Below, piece by piece: positions 1-9,280 of a stretch of 51,500 bases of DNA. The DNA lies in assembly GCF_907165215.1 (NCBI RefSeq), contig NZ_CAJRAY010000056.1, positions 14,587 through 66,086 on the forward strand, written 5' to 3'. Numbering within the stretch: position 1 is the first letter of the stretch; every line of letters starts with the position of its first letter. A program made the position numbers and the translations under genes. The DNA is from Thermobacillus xylanilyticus. GTDB lineage: Bacteria > Bacillota > Bacilli > Paenibacillales > Paenibacillaceae. The notes beneath the pieces are model-generated. The model did no database searches. It saw nothing but the letters and a program-made list of their open reading frames with translations, and was not told the origin of the DNA.

Positions 1-60
1 GCACGTTACAGCCGCGCCGACGGGGTCTCGCGCACCGCTGTAACGCGGTATCCGCGTTAC

Positions 61-93
61 TCCGCACCGGCGTTTGCGCACGGAAATTTTTTT
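61..93 (+). terminator. Possible terminator of a gene upstream of the window
   Basis: A weak imperfect hairpin (TCCG at 61-64 with CGGA at 81-84) is followed by seven T at 87-93. It could end a transcript entering from the left. Just before it, 1-60 holds two competing inverted repeats (see findings). Confidence 0.3.
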
Positions 94-122
94 GTCTTCC
101 AAGCCGTGTCAGCCGCTTTTCC

Positions 123-131
123 TGCTATAAT
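123..131 (+). promoter_or_regulatory. Extended -10 promoter for capA-like gene
   Basis: TGCTATAAT is a perfect extended -10 element (TGn plus TATAAT at 126-131). No good -35 is seen 17 nt upstream, as is usual for extended -10 promoters. Transcription would begin near 138, about 50 nt before the start codon. Confidence 0.6.
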
Positions 132-191
132 GTGATGGGATGAACGCCGCCGGCATGACGGTGAATACCGGTTTAGGGGGATTTGTGGGAA

Positions 192-1547
192 ATGGGACTC
201 TCGCGGGTTGACTCGCGCGCGCGGGATCGGAACAGACGCAGACGGCGTCTGCGCCGGCTTGCGCTGCTGAACATAGGCATGTTGTTCGCCATCGCCGCGC
301 TGGTGTACGGCATTGCGTCAGGCCATTGGCTTCACGGGCGGGAAGACAGTTCCGGCACGCCGAATCCGCCGCTGACGGCGGATGAAGGTCCGGCTTCAGA
401 GCCGGACGGAAGTTCGCCGCAGGACGAGGGGACCGCAAGTGCAGAAGGCGGTGAAGACAAGGGCGCGAACAACGCCACGGATGCGGGGACCGGTGCGGAT
501 GACGCCGGGGACGGAAATGACGTTACTCCCGCGCCGTCGGAAGAGGCGGAACCGGAACCGGCCGAGGAGCCGGTCAGGCTCGCGTTCGTCGGCGACATCC
601 TGCTGGCTTCGTCCGTTGAGAAGCTGATGCGCCGCGAAGGATTCGACTACCCGTACGCGAAGGCGCTGCCTTACCTGCAGGAACCGGATCTGACGATCGG
701 CAACCTCGAAAATCCGATCACAACGCGCGGCACGCCGGCTGAAAACAAGAAATACGTGTTTAAAGGCAGTCCGGAACTTCTCCCGTCGCTGCGCGAAGCG
801 GGCATCGACTTCGTCTCGCTTGCGAACAACCATACGCTTGACCAGGGCGTCGAAGGGCTGCTGGATACGATCGACCATCTGAACGAGACGAATCTCAAAC
901 ATGCGGGAGCCGGCCGCAATGATGAAGAAGCGTTCAAGCCGGCCGTCTTCGACGTGAGGGGCATGTCGATCGCGATTTTCAGCCTGAGCCGCGTCGTGCC
1001 GGAAGTCAGCTGGAAAGCGGACAAAAACCATCCCGGCGTGGCGGAAACGTACGATCCGCGCAGGGCGGTAGAAGCGATCGAACGCGCCAGGGAGTCCCAT
1101 GATCTGATCATTGTGTACGCCCACTGGGGCGAGGAGCTTAGCCGCAAGCCGCGCGACATCGAGAAGCAACTGGCCCGCGCCTACATCGACGCGGGCGCCG
1201 ATCTCGTCGTCGGCTCTCACCCGCATGTTCTGCAGGGTTTCGAGCATTACAACGGCAGATGGATCGCGTACAGTCTCGGCAATTTCATTTTCAATGTGAC
1301 GAAGAACGAGGATACGCGCGACACGGGCGTGCTGAACGCGGTCTGCACGAAGGGCGGAGGATGCGAGCTGCAATTCGTCCCGATGCGGGCGATCGAGCCG
1401 TCGCGTCCGGAGCCGCTGGAAGGCGAGGCGCGACAGGCGATGCTTGATCAGCTGGAGCGGATTTCATTCGGCGTCACGGTCGGCGAAGACGGTACGCTTC
1501 GTCCGGCTGCCGAGGCCGAAGACGCCGGAGCGGCCGGAGCGGCTTGA
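192..1547 (+). CDS. CapA family (PGA_cap) protein, membrane-anchored
   Basis: This is a CapA/PgsA-type protein with a calcineurin-like metallophosphoesterase fold, a family best known from poly-gamma-glutamate capsule export. An Arg-rich cytoplasmic start is followed by one hydrophobic segment (about residues 28-45) and then a Glu/Asp/Gly-rich low-complexity linker (about 50-125). The catalytic-type domain shows FVGDILL, GNLENP, SLANNHTLDQG, YAHWGEE, GSHPHVLQG and SLGNFIF, all family signatures. The ATG at 192 lies 11 nt from AGGGGG; a TTG at 183 is in frame but sits too close. The gene is followed after 36 nt by a phosphodiesterase, so an operon is likely. No pgsB/pgsC genes are adjacent, so a capsule role is not shown here. 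Confidence 0.85.
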   Translation: MGLSRVDSRARDRNRRRRRLRRLALLNIGMLFAIAALVYGIASGHWLHGREDSSGTPNPPLTADEGPASEPDGSSPQDEGTASAEGGEDKGANNATDAGTGADDAGDGNDVTPAPSEEAEPEPAEEPVRLAFVGDILLASSVEKLMRREGFDYPYAKALPYLQEPDLTIGNLENPITTRGTPAENKKYVFKGSPELLPSLREAGIDFVSLANNHTLDQGVEGLLDTIDHLNETNLKHAGAGRNDEEAFKPAVFDVRGMSIAIFSLSRVVPEVSWKADKNHPGVAETYDPRRAVEAIERARESHDLIIVYAHWGEELSRKPRDIEKQLARAYIDAGADLVVGSHPHVLQGFEHYNGRWIAYSLGNFIFNVTKNEDTRDTGVLNAVCTKGGGCELQFVPMRAIEPSRPEPLEGEARQAMLDQLERISFGVTVGEDGTLRPAAEAEDAGAAGAA

Positions 1548-1583
1548 CCGGAGCGGGCAACAGGGGGAAGGAGGCCTCAAGGC

Positions 1584-2342
1584 GTGGGAATTGCCAATCC
1601 GTGCTGCGCGCACCGGGGCGCGTCCGGGCTTGCGCCCGAGAACACGATGGCGGCGATGAAGAAGGCGCTCACGTTCCCGTTCGTCGAATGGATCGAACTG
1701 GACGTGCAGCTGTCGAAGGACGGCGTGCCGGTCGTCATGCACGACGACACGGTGAACCGGACGACTGACCGCAAAGGCCGCGTGGCCGATTTCACGGCGG
1801 CGGAACTGGCTTCGATGGACGCGGGAAGCTGGTTTTCCCCGGAATTTCGCGGCGAGCCCGTGCCGACGCTGGAGCAGGTGCTGGACCTGACGGCGGGCAA
1901 GTGCAGGCTGAACATCGAGCTGAAAACGTACGGCGGCCGCTACCCGGGCATCGAGGCGGCGGTCGCCGGGCTGCTCCGCCGGCACGGCCGGACCCGCGAC
2001 TCCGTCATTACGTCGTTTGATCCGCTGGCGCTCAGGCGGGTGAAGGAAGCGGAGCGTTCAATACGAACGGGACTGATCATCGATGCCGCCCCGCCGGGGC
2101 TCGAACAGGCGCTCGCGCGCATCGGCGCGGCGTTCCTGTCGATCGGCTGGACCAGGCTGACGGCCGAGCGGATGGCGGCGTTCCGCAAGGCGGGCCTTGA
2201 GGTGATGGCCTGGACGGTCGACCGGAAGCCCGGGATGCGGCGGATCGCCGCAATGGGCGAAGACATCATCATCTGCACGAACTACCCCGATCGCTTCGGC
2301 GAGCTGAAGGCGGGGAGGAAGTTCAAGTGGTTCGGGAGATAA
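1584..2342 (+). CDS. Glycerophosphodiester phosphodiesterase (GDPD family)
   Basis: Hydrolyses glycerophosphodiesters to glycerol-3-phosphate and an alcohol. The GDPD catalytic residues are visible: AHRG (His10, Arg11), APENT (Glu19, Asn20), IELDV (Glu38, Asp40) and MHDD (His53). The C-terminal strand MAWTVDR is also typical of the TIM barrel. At 252 residues it matches the cytoplasmic single-domain form; there is no signal peptide. The start is GTG, nine nucleotides after AAGGAGG (1568-1574). It probably shares the capA-like transcript and ends at a bidirectional hairpin. Confidence 0.9.
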   Translation: MGIANPCCAHRGASGLAPENTMAAMKKALTFPFVEWIELDVQLSKDGVPVVMHDDTVNRTTDRKGRVADFTAAELASMDAGSWFSPEFRGEPVPTLEQVLDLTAGKCRLNIELKTYGGRYPGIEAAVAGLLRRHGRTRDSVITSFDPLALRRVKEAERSIRTGLIIDAAPPGLEQALARIGAAFLSIGWTRLTAERMAAFRKAGLEVMAWTVDRKPGMRRIAAMGEDIIICTNYPDRFGELKAGRKFKWFGR

Positions 2343-2346
2343 AGCA

Positions 2347-2382
2347 ACGGCCGGAGGATGCCGTCAGGCGCCTTCCGGCCGT
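2347..2382. terminator. Bidirectional hairpin between convergent genes
   Basis: ACGGCCGGA at 2347-2355 pairs with TCCGGCCGT at 2374-2382. It lies between the stop of the phosphodiesterase gene (+) and the stop of the HD-GYP gene (-) and probably serves both. Confidence 0.6.
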
Positions 2383-2387
2383 TTGCG

Positions 2388-3545
2388 TCATTCCTGCAGT
2401 TCATCTTTGTAACGGTCGCGCGCTTCAAGCATGCGCGGAAGCTGTTCCATGAAGACGTCGACCAGCTTCGGGTCGAAGTGCCGGCCACGCTCTTCGCGGA
2501 ACAGGTTGATGATTCGCTCGAGTTCCCAGGCTTTCTTGTACACCCGGTCGCTGCCGAGCGCATCGAACACGTCGGCCACCGCTGTAATCCGTCCATACAG
2601 ATGGATTTCCTCGCCTTTCAGGCCACGCGGGTAGCCGGTGCCGTCCCATTTCTCGTGGTGTTCGTGCGCAATATGGGCGGCCGTGCGCAGCAGTTCGCGG
2701 TTCGATCCCCTAAGCAGATTGTATCCGATCGTCGTGTGGGTTTTCATGATCTCGTATTCTTCGTCGGTCAGCTTGCCCGGCTTCTTCAGCACCGCGTCGG
2801 GGATGGCGACTTTGCCGATGTCGTGCATCGGGGACGCCACCCGGATCTTCTCGGCTTCCTCCTGCGGCAGGCCGAGACCGAGGGCGAGGATGCGGGAGTA
2901 TTCGGCCACCCGTTTGACGTGGTTGCCCGTCTCCTTCGACCGGCTCTCGCCGATTTCGCCCATCCGGAAAATAATCTCCTTCTGCGTGGCGACGATCTCT
3001 TCGTGCAGCATGACCGATTCGAGCGACTTGCCCGCGTAGGAGGCGGCCAGCGACAAATTTTCCAGGTCGCGCTGCGTGAAGACACCTTCCTTCGTCATCT
3101 TGTTGACGGCCTGATAAGCGCCGATGATGCTGCCGTCGTTGCCGACGAACGGCACGGTAATGACGGATTTCGTCCGATACCCCGTCTTCCGGTCGTTCTC
3201 CGCGTTGTGGCGGGGATCCTGATAGGCGTCCTCGATCAGCAGCGGCTGGCCGAGCGCGATCGAATGGCCGACGAGACCCGAACCGAGCGGCACGCGGATC
3301 TCGCTCACGCCGTGGGCGACCGTTGTGAACAGTTCGCCGCGCTTGTAGTCGACCAGCCAGACGGTGCACCGGTCGGCCAAAATCATCTCCCGCCCCATAT
3401 TCGCCATCAGGACGAGCACATTGTGCAGGTTTCGTTCGTTCGCAATTTTTGCGGTATAATCGAAAATGATGCGGAGCATCTGCTCGGGCGTCAATTCCTC
3501 CCGAAGCGCGGGCTCCCGTTCGAATTCACGGGGATAATCGGGCAA
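2388..3545 (-). CDS. GAF domain plus HD-GYP phosphodiesterase (c-di-GMP)
   Basis: A cytosolic signalling enzyme expected to hydrolyse cyclic di-GMP. An N-terminal GAF sensor (about residues 30-180) precedes an HD-GYP domain (about 190-365). The metal and GYP motifs are intact: NHVKRVAEYS, MHDIGK, HEHHEKWDGTGYP and ITAVADVFDAL. The likely start is TTG at 3545, preceded by AAGGAGTG with a 7-nt spacer. The open frame extends upstream to an ATG at 3599 that has no ribosome site. There is no membrane segment, so the GAF domain probably senses a soluble or redox signal. The ligand cannot be told from sequence. Confidence 0.9.
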   Translation of the reverse strand: MPDYPREFEREPALREELTPEQMLRIIFDYTAKIANERNLHNVLVLMANMGREMILADRCTVWLVDYKRGELFTTVAHGVSEIRVPLGSGLVGHSIALGQPLLIEDAYQDPRHNAENDRKTGYRTKSVITVPFVGNDGSIIGAYQAVNKMTKEGVFTQRDLENLSLAASYAGKSLESVMLHEEIVATQKEIIFRMGEIGESRSKETGNHVKRVAEYSRILALGLGLPQEEAEKIRVASPMHDIGKVAIPDAVLKKPGKLTDEEYEIMKTHTTIGYNLLRGSNRELLRTAAHIAHEHHEKWDGTGYPRGLKGEEIHLYGRITAVADVFDALGSDRVYKKAWELERIINLFREERGRHFDPKLVDVFMEQLPRMLEARDRYKDELQE

Positions 3546-3710
3546 CGGGCGACACTCCTTGCCAAACGGTCTCGTGGCTTTCCGGACATGCCGGAGCATT
3601 TTCCAAAAATTTCGACATCAATCGCGCATCTCCTGCCGCCCGGATCTGAAAAGCCGTCATGCGGCCTCACGGGCCTGCGGGTGCGTATCAACCGGAAGGA
3701 AGTTGAACTC

Positions 3711-4553
3711 ATGCTGGACGAATTTGCCGCTTCGATGCCTCTGCGATGGGCAGCCGGGTTTGCGGGCAGCGGGCTGATCGCCTGGATCGCCTGGCGCAAA
3801 CAGGCGCTCTCGGCGTCGGGCGCCTGGTCCGCCGTGGTGATGGGCGCCGTCTATTTCGCCCTCGGCGGGCCGCTCTGGTACGGCTTGCTGCTTGTCTTCT
3901 TCGCCACCTCCGTCTTCTGGTCCCGTTGGAAGCGGCATATCCGCGCGAAAAGGGAGGCGGAACGCCATTACGCGAAGACCGGGCGGCGCGACGCGGGACA
4001 AGTGTGGGCGAACGGCGGCATCGGCCTCGCGCTTTGCGCGGCGCATGCGGTCTGGCCGGAGCCGGCGCTTGCCGCCGCCTTCACCGGCGTCATGGCGTCC
4101 GTGAACGCCGACACCTGGGCGACGGAGATCGGCGCCCTAAGCCGGACGCAGCCGCGCTCCGTGCTGACCGGCCGCGCCGTGCCGGCGGGGACGAGCGGCG
4201 GGGTGACGCCGCTCGGCACTTTCGCCGCGCTCTCCGGCGCCGCGCTGATCGGCGTCTCTGCCGCGCTGCTGGGCGGCGTGGAAGCGTCGGGGCTTCCGGC
4301 GGCCGCGCTGATCGTCATGGCGGCTGTTGCCGGTCTGGCCGGCGCGATGGCCGATTCGCTGCTCGGCGCCTGGCTGCAGGCGATGTACCGCTGCCTGACG
4401 TGCGGCGCCCTCACGGAACGCGAGGTCCACTGCGGCGAGCCGGCGCTGCACGCCCAGGGCCGGCGCTGGATGACGAACGATCTCGTCAATTTGCTCTCGT
4501 CGCTGGTTGCGGGGGCGCTCGCGGCGCTGGCCGCGCTATTGTCAAAAATCTGA
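3711..4553 (+). CDS. DUF92 family integral membrane protein
   Basis: Homologous to the DUF92/TMEM19 family of polytopic membrane proteins; the plant relative VTE6 is a phytyl-phosphate kinase, but the bacterial role is unknown. About six to seven hydrophobic segments are seen. Conserved family motifs include NADTWATEIG (about residues 122-131), GTSGGVTPLGT and DSLLGAWLQ. A CLTCG...HCG segment near the C terminus is also conserved in the family. The ATG at 3711 follows AAGGAAG by 8 nt. The same frame stays open far upstream, antisense to the HD-GYP gene, but that part is not coding. The gene is divergent from the HD-GYP gene. Confidence 0.8.
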   Translation: MLDEFAASMPLRWAAGFAGSGLIAWIAWRKQALSASGAWSAVVMGAVYFALGGPLWYGLLLVFFATSVFWSRWKRHIRAKREAERHYAKTGRRDAGQVWANGGIGLALCAAHAVWPEPALAAAFTGVMASVNADTWATEIGALSRTQPRSVLTGRAVPAGTSGGVTPLGTFAALSGAALIGVSAALLGGVEASGLPAAALIVMAAVAGLAGAMADSLLGAWLQAMYRCLTCGALTEREVHCGEPALHAQGRRWMTNDLVNLLSSLVAGALAALAALLSKI

Positions 4554-4572
4554 AATCTGCCGAAGATTTAAA

Positions 4573-4602
4573 TTGACACCTCGTTCCCGAGATGCCTATT
4601 AT
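4573..4602 (+). promoter_or_regulatory. Sigma-A promoter of the ABC transporter operon
   Basis: TTGACA at 4573-4578 (perfect -35) and TATTAT at 4597-4602, spacer 18. A small dyad AAATCT/AGATTT (4553-4558/4564-4569) abuts the -35 and could be an operator. Confidence 0.75.
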
Positions 4603-4657
4603 GCTCTTAAATGGTTTTCCGGCATTTATGGTCCGACGTGCGGGAGGGACAACGATC

Positions 4658-5380
4658 ATGTCGATTGAAAACGGTTGCAATTCACGCGTCATGCTGCGCA
4701 CGGAAGGCATCCGGCGGGTGTTCGGCAGCGGCAGCGGCGCCGTCACGGCGCTCGACGGGATCGACCTGACGATCCGGCAAGGCACGATTACCGCGTTGGT
4801 CGGCCGTTCGGGGTCGGGCAAGACCACGCTCCTGAACATCCTGTGCGCCCTGGATGAGCCGACGGCGGGACGCGTCTGGTGGGACGGCCGGGATCTGACG
4901 GCCATGCCGGAGAAGCAGAAGAACGCCCTGCGGCGCCGGGAGATCGGGCTCGTCTTCCAGTCGTTCGGTCTGATGCCGCTGATGTCGGCTTACGAGAACG
5001 TCGAATTCGGCCTGCGCGTCGCAGGCGTCAAGGCGGGACGCGAGCGGGTGGAGCGCGCCCTCGAGTGGGTCGGCATGAAAGAGCGGATGAAGCATCGCCC
5101 GCCGGAACTGTCGGGCGGCGAACAGCAGCGGGTCGCGATTGCCCGGGCGATCGCACACGAGCCGCGGCTGCTCATCGCCGACGAGCCGACGGCCGAACTC
5201 GATAGCCGGATGGGGCTGCAAATCATCCGCGTGTTCCGCGATCTGGTGAAACGCTTGGGCACGACGGTCGTGCTGACGACGCACGATCCCGGCATTATGG
5301 AGTTGGTCGATCAAGTGATCGCATTGGAGGATGGGAGAATTGTCAAACATGCGGAGATGCCGGCTGCGACGCGGTCTTGA
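4658..5380 (+). CDS. ABC transporter ATP-binding protein (MacB/LolD type)
   Basis: Energises the export-type ABC complex encoded by the next genes. The 240-residue protein has Walker A GRSGSGKTT, the Q-loop LVFQSFGLMP, signature LSGGEQQR, Walker B LLIADEPTAELD and the switch His in LTTHDP. This is the class that works with FtsX/MacB permeases. The ATG at 4658 follows GGGAGGGA; upstream in-frame ATGs at 4592 and 4628 lack a ribosome site and would overlap the promoter. The reading frame overlaps the start of the adaptor gene by about 30 nt, suggesting translational coupling. Confidence 0.9.
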   Translation: MSIENGCNSRVMLRTEGIRRVFGSGSGAVTALDGIDLTIRQGTITALVGRSGSGKTTLLNILCALDEPTAGRVWWDGRDLTAMPEKQKNALRRREIGLVFQSFGLMPLMSAYENVEFGLRVAGVKAGRERVERALEWVGMKERMKHRPPELSGGEQQRVAIARAIAHEPRLLIADEPTAELDSRMGLQIIRVFRDLVKRLGTTVVLTTHDPGIMELVDQVIALEDGRIVKHAEMPAATRS

Positions 5381-6383
5381 CCGTGCGGCGGCCGCGCTGG
5401 CGGCACTGATGATCGCGGCCGGCTGTTCCTTGCTGCCGCAGGAAGAGGAAGCGCTTGCACCACCGCTGGTGCAGCCGAAGGAAGAAGTGTTCGATGTCGT
5501 CGAGGCGAAGCGCGGCACGATCCAGACGGTGCTGCGCGGCTCGGCGACGTTCACGTCGAGCCGCAGCGAGCCGCTCTACTTCCGCGAATCCGGGGGACGG
5601 GTGCTGGCGGTGCATGTGAAGCAGGGCGATGAGGTCAAGGCCGGCCAGACGGTTCTGGAGCTCGATGTCGGCGATCTCGAGCTGCGCATCCGGCTGCAGC
5701 GGCTGAACGTCGAGCGGGCGCAGATCCAATACGAGCAGGCGCGGATCGACGGATTGACCGGCCGCGACCTGCGGCTGCGCGAGATCGATCTTGAGCGGGA
5801 GCGAATCAGCCTCGAGGCGCTCGAGGAGCAGCTTGAGAAGTCGCGGCTCGTTGCGCCGTTTGACGGCGAGGTGACGTATGTCGCGGAAATCGCGCCCGGC
5901 GATTCGGTCACCGCCTATCGGCCGCTCGTCACCGTATCCGATCCGAAGCAGGTCCGGCTGACCTATGTGGCGACGTCGGCGACCGATCTGCTCGGCGTCC
6001 ATCCCGGCATGGAGGCGGCGGTCGTCTATGGCGGCGAGACGTACCGGGCAGAGGTCGTGCAGGCGCCGTCGAACGCGCCGCTCACAACCGACAAGACGGA
6101 GCAGGAGCGCAATTCGCGCACCATCGTGCTCGAACTGGACAACCCGCCGCAAGACGCCGGGATCGGCGCCGGCGCCGACTTCGAGATTCCGCTGCAGCGG
6201 CGCGAGAACGCCATCGTCATCCCGCGCGCCGGCCTGCGCACGTACCTCGGACGCGAGTATGTGCAGATCGCCGACGGCGAGCGCCGCAAGGAAGTCGATG
6301 TCGAGGTCGGGCTGAAGACGTCGACCGAGGTCGAGATTATCCGCGGACTGGAAGAAGGCGCCCGGGTAATCTTGAACAACTAG
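5349..6383 (+). CDS. HlyD/RND-type adaptor lipoprotein of ABC exporter
   Basis: Membrane-fusion-type adaptor resembling YknX. It begins with an Arg-rich signal peptide ending in a lipobox (IAAGC), so it should be lipid-anchored on the outer face of the membrane. It then shows a biotinyl/lipoyl-like half (GGRVLAVHVKQGDEVKAGQ), a coiled-coil hairpin (about residues 105-170), the second lipoyl half (LVAPFDGEVTYVAEIAPGD) and a beta-barrel with a C-terminal permuted segment. It starts inside the 3' end of the ATPase gene. ATG at 5349 is chosen because it gives a normal lipoprotein signal; TTG 5340 and ATG 5331 are alternatives. The cargo is unknown. Confidence 0.85.
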   Translation: MRRCRLRRGLDRAAAALAALMIAAGCSLLPQEEEALAPPLVQPKEEVFDVVEAKRGTIQTVLRGSATFTSSRSEPLYFRESGGRVLAVHVKQGDEVKAGQTVLELDVGDLELRIRLQRLNVERAQIQYEQARIDGLTGRDLRLREIDLERERISLEALEEQLEKSRLVAPFDGEVTYVAEIAPGDSVTAYRPLVTVSDPKQVRLTYVATSATDLLGVHPGMEAAVVYGGETYRAEVVQAPSNAPLTTDKTEQERNSRTIVLELDNPPQDAGIGAGADFEIPLQRRENAIVIPRAGLRTYLGREYVQIADGERRKEVDVEVGLKTSTEVEIIRGLEEGARVILNN

Positions 6384-6414
6384 TGCGCCGCGCGGCGCGG
6401 GGGAGTGGAGCGCC

Positions 6415-9276
6415 TTGGCCTTGTGGGTCATGATCTTGCGCAAGATGGCCAGCACCAAATGGCTGCAGCTCAATCTGTGGTTCGGGCTGACCGTGTGCGT
6501 GGCGCTGTTCAGCTCGATGCCGCTCTATGCGAACGCGATTCTGGAGCGGACGCTGCAGAAAGAGCTGCAATTGATGCAGACCGAACGCCGGGTTTTTCCC
6601 GGCTACATGCGCGTGAACGCGCTGCCCGGCACGATCGATGACCGCGCCAGGGCGGCGCAGGTCGTGGACGATCTGGACCGGTATGTTTTCGGTTTTCCGG
6701 ATCGCGTCGGGCTCGACATGCATTCGGGGTATGCCGCCCGGTCCACGATCATGCTCCGCGTCTACGGTGCGGACGCGACGGAACAGGAGATCAGGAACAC
6801 GAACGTCGTCGGAAGCTTCCGCGCCGTCAGCAACCTGGAGCGGCAGATCCGGCTGATCGACGGCCGGATGCCGGATGCCGGGCGCAGCGACGGCGTGTAC
6901 GAAGCGCTCGTCACCCAGTCTTACCTCATCAAGCTCAAGCGGGATCTCGGCGAAGAGATTACGGGGCTGAACCGCGAAACCGGCGAGACGTTCCGCATTC
7001 TGCCGGTCGGCGTCATCGAATCCGCCGCGCCGGACGCGATTGACGCCTACGCGCCGTATCCGCTTGAGAACTACGAATCGTCGTTCTACATCCCGCATGA
7101 TGTGTTCATGCGCGATTTCGTGTACGGCGGCCGGCTGCAATTGGGCGGTTTCCAGTACGTGATGGCGCTCGACTACACGCAGCTGAAAACAACCGGCATC
7201 GGGAAGTTCCTCGAGCAGTCGGAGTACATGGACCGGTATCTTGCGAACCGCTTCTCGTACAACGCCGATCTGACGATCGCGATGCTCGAGAAGATCGAGT
7301 CGTACGAGAAGAAGCGGGAGAGGCTCGGCGTCGTGCTGCTGTCGCTGTATACGCCGGTCATGATGATGCTCGCCTTCTATCTCTATATGACGGCCGGTCT
7401 GATTGTCGAACGGCAGAAGACGGAGATCGCGGTACTGCGCAGCCGCGGGGCGAGCAGGCTGCAGGTGCTGTTGGCCTACGCGGCGGAAGGGCTGATTCTC
7501 GGCGCCGCGGCGTGGGTTGTCGGCCCCTGGCTCGGCGTCCTGTTCACGAAGATGCTCGGCGCCTCCAGCGGTTTCCTGACGTTCGTCGACCGCGCGGCCC
7601 TTGACGTCGAGCTGACCGGCGGCGTCTGGACGGTCGCGGCATGCGCGGCGTTCGGATCGGCGCTGCTGACGCTTGTTCCGGCCGCGCGGGCGGCGCGGAC
7701 GTCGATCGTCGACCGCAAGCGCGAGTCGGCCCGCCTGGAGAAGACGCCGTTCTGGCACAAGACGGGCATTGACCTCATCCTGATCGCGGCGGCGGTCTGG
7801 CTGCTGATCGATTTCCGGCGCCAGTCGGCCGATATGCGCGAACTGGCGCTGGAAGCCGGCTCGCTCCAGGTCGACCCGCTGCTGTTCGTCATGCCGGCAT
7901 TGCTCGCGCTGGGCGGCGGGCTGTTCATCCTCCGGCTTTACCCGTGGTTCATCCGGCTGATCTATTTTCTCGGCCGGAGATGGTGGCCGCCGGCGCTCTA
8001 TTCAACGCTCGTGACGATCAGCCGCTCGTCCGGCCAGTATCTGGGCATCAAAGTGTTCCTCATCATGACCGTGGCGACCGGCCTGTTCAGCGCGAACGCC
8101 GCCCGGACGATCGGCGACAACATGGAGAACAAGATCCGCTACGCGATCGGGGCGGACATCGTGCTCACGACCCGGTGGGAGAACGACGCGCCGCCGCCGA
8201 TGGCCGGCGGGCCGATGCCGCAGCAGACGGAGGCGGACGCGGCGCCGCCGAAGCGGGTGCAATATACCGAACCGCCGTTCCTGCCGTTCACCGAAATGCC
8301 CGGCGTCGAAGCGGCGGCGCGCGTCTTCGTGAAGGAGGACGCCCGCCTGAACGCCGCGGGCGGCGGGGGCGCCGCAACGCTGTACGGCATCGAAACCTAC
8401 GAGTTCGGCCGGACGGCGTGGATGAAGAACGGTCTGCTCGATTACCACATGAACGCGTATCTGAATCTGCTCGCTTCCGATCCGCGCGGCGTGCTCATCT
8501 CCCGTTCGGTGGCCGAGGAGTTCGGCATCGGACCGGGCGACCCGATCTACATCGGCTGGGAAGGACTGGACTCGACGCTGCTGACCGTCTTCGGCGTCGT
8601 CGACTACTGGCCGGGCTGGAACCCGCTGCCGTCTCCCGGCAAGCAGGAGAAGCCGCGGCTCGTCGTCGCCCGGCTGTCCACGATCCACAACCGGCTGGCG
8701 CTCGAACCGTACGAGGTGTGGCTGAACCTGGAGGAGGGCGCTTCCAGCGCGGCCTTGTACGAAGCAATCGCGGAAGCGGGCTACCCGCTCACTTCGCTGC
8801 AGGATGCGGGTCAGGAGCTGATCCGGTCGAAGAACGATCCGTTCCGGCTGGCGATCAACGGCGTTATGACGCTCGGCTTCGTCATCTCGATGCTGATCAG
8901 CTTCTTCGGCTTCCTCGTGTTCTGGCTGCTGTCGCTGTCCGGGCGGACGCTTCAGTTCGGCGTGCTGCGGGCGATGGGCATCCCGTTCGGGCAGCTCATC
9001 GGCATGCTGGCCAGCGAGCAGCTGCTGACGACTGCTGCCGCCGTTGGCATCGGCGTCGTCGTCGGCAATGTCGTGAGCGAACAATTCGTCCCGCTGTTCG
9101 AGATGGCGTTCAATCCGTCCGAACAGGTGCCGCCGTTCGAGATCGTCCGCCATTCCGGCGATTACGCGCAGCTCTATGGCGTGGTGACGGTTATGCTGAC
9201 CCTGGGGCTCATCGTGCTCGGCTGGCGGCTCGCGCGCGTGAAGATCGCCCAGGCGCTCAAGCTCGGGGAGGAGTGA
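6415..9276 (+). CDS. Large FtsX-like ABC permease with duplicated FtsX domains
   Basis: Membrane component of the exporter. At 953 residues it is a double-FtsX protein. One N-terminal membrane segment is followed by a large external domain (about 35-300) and an FtsX core of several membrane helices (about 310-430). More membrane helices precede a second external domain (about 560-800), and the final FtsX core (about 830-945) includes the typical FGVLRAMGIPF motif. The first core has a matching IAVLRSRGAS motif. The start is TTG at 6415 after GGGGGAG; ATG at 6430 is an alternative. Only 4 nt separate it from the next ATPase gene, so the two are coupled. Confidence 0.85.
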   Translation: MALWVMILRKMASTKWLQLNLWFGLTVCVALFSSMPLYANAILERTLQKELQLMQTERRVFPGYMRVNALPGTIDDRARAAQVVDDLDRYVFGFPDRVGLDMHSGYAARSTIMLRVYGADATEQEIRNTNVVGSFRAVSNLERQIRLIDGRMPDAGRSDGVYEALVTQSYLIKLKRDLGEEITGLNRETGETFRILPVGVIESAAPDAIDAYAPYPLENYESSFYIPHDVFMRDFVYGGRLQLGGFQYVMALDYTQLKTTGIGKFLEQSEYMDRYLANRFSYNADLTIAMLEKIESYEKKRERLGVVLLSLYTPVMMMLAFYLYMTAGLIVERQKTEIAVLRSRGASRLQVLLAYAAEGLILGAAAWVVGPWLGVLFTKMLGASSGFLTFVDRAALDVELTGGVWTVAACAAFGSALLTLVPAARAARTSIVDRKRESARLEKTPFWHKTGIDLILIAAAVWLLIDFRRQSADMRELALEAGSLQVDPLLFVMPALLALGGGLFILRLYPWFIRLIYFLGRRWWPPALYSTLVTISRSSGQYLGIKVFLIMTVATGLFSANAARTIGDNMENKIRYAIGADIVLTTRWENDAPPPMAGGPMPQQTEADAAPPKRVQYTEPPFLPFTEMPGVEAAARVFVKEDARLNAAGGGGAATLYGIETYEFGRTAWMKNGLLDYHMNAYLNLLASDPRGVLISRSVAEEFGIGPGDPIYIGWEGLDSTLLTVFGVVDYWPGWNPLPSPGKQEKPRLVVARLSTIHNRLALEPYEVWLNLEEGASSAALYEAIAEAGYPLTSLQDAGQELIRSKNDPFRLAINGVMTLGFVISMLISFFGFLVFWLLSLSGRTLQFGVLRAMGIPFGQLIGMLASEQLLTTAAAVGIGVVVGNVVSEQFVPLFEMAFNPSEQVPPFEIVRHSGDYAQLYGVVTVMLTLGLIVLGWRLARVKIAQALKLGEE

Positions 9277-9280
9277 CGGC

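Noticed and set aside
192..2342. Capsule (poly-gamma-glutamate) biosynthesis cluster
   Set aside because: Only a CapA-like protein is present; no pgsB or pgsC-type ligase genes are adjacent.
2358..3710. N-terminal extension of the DUF92 gene by 451 codons
   Set aside because: The frame is open by chance, antisense to the HD-GYP gene. The supported ATG with AAGGAAG is at 3711.
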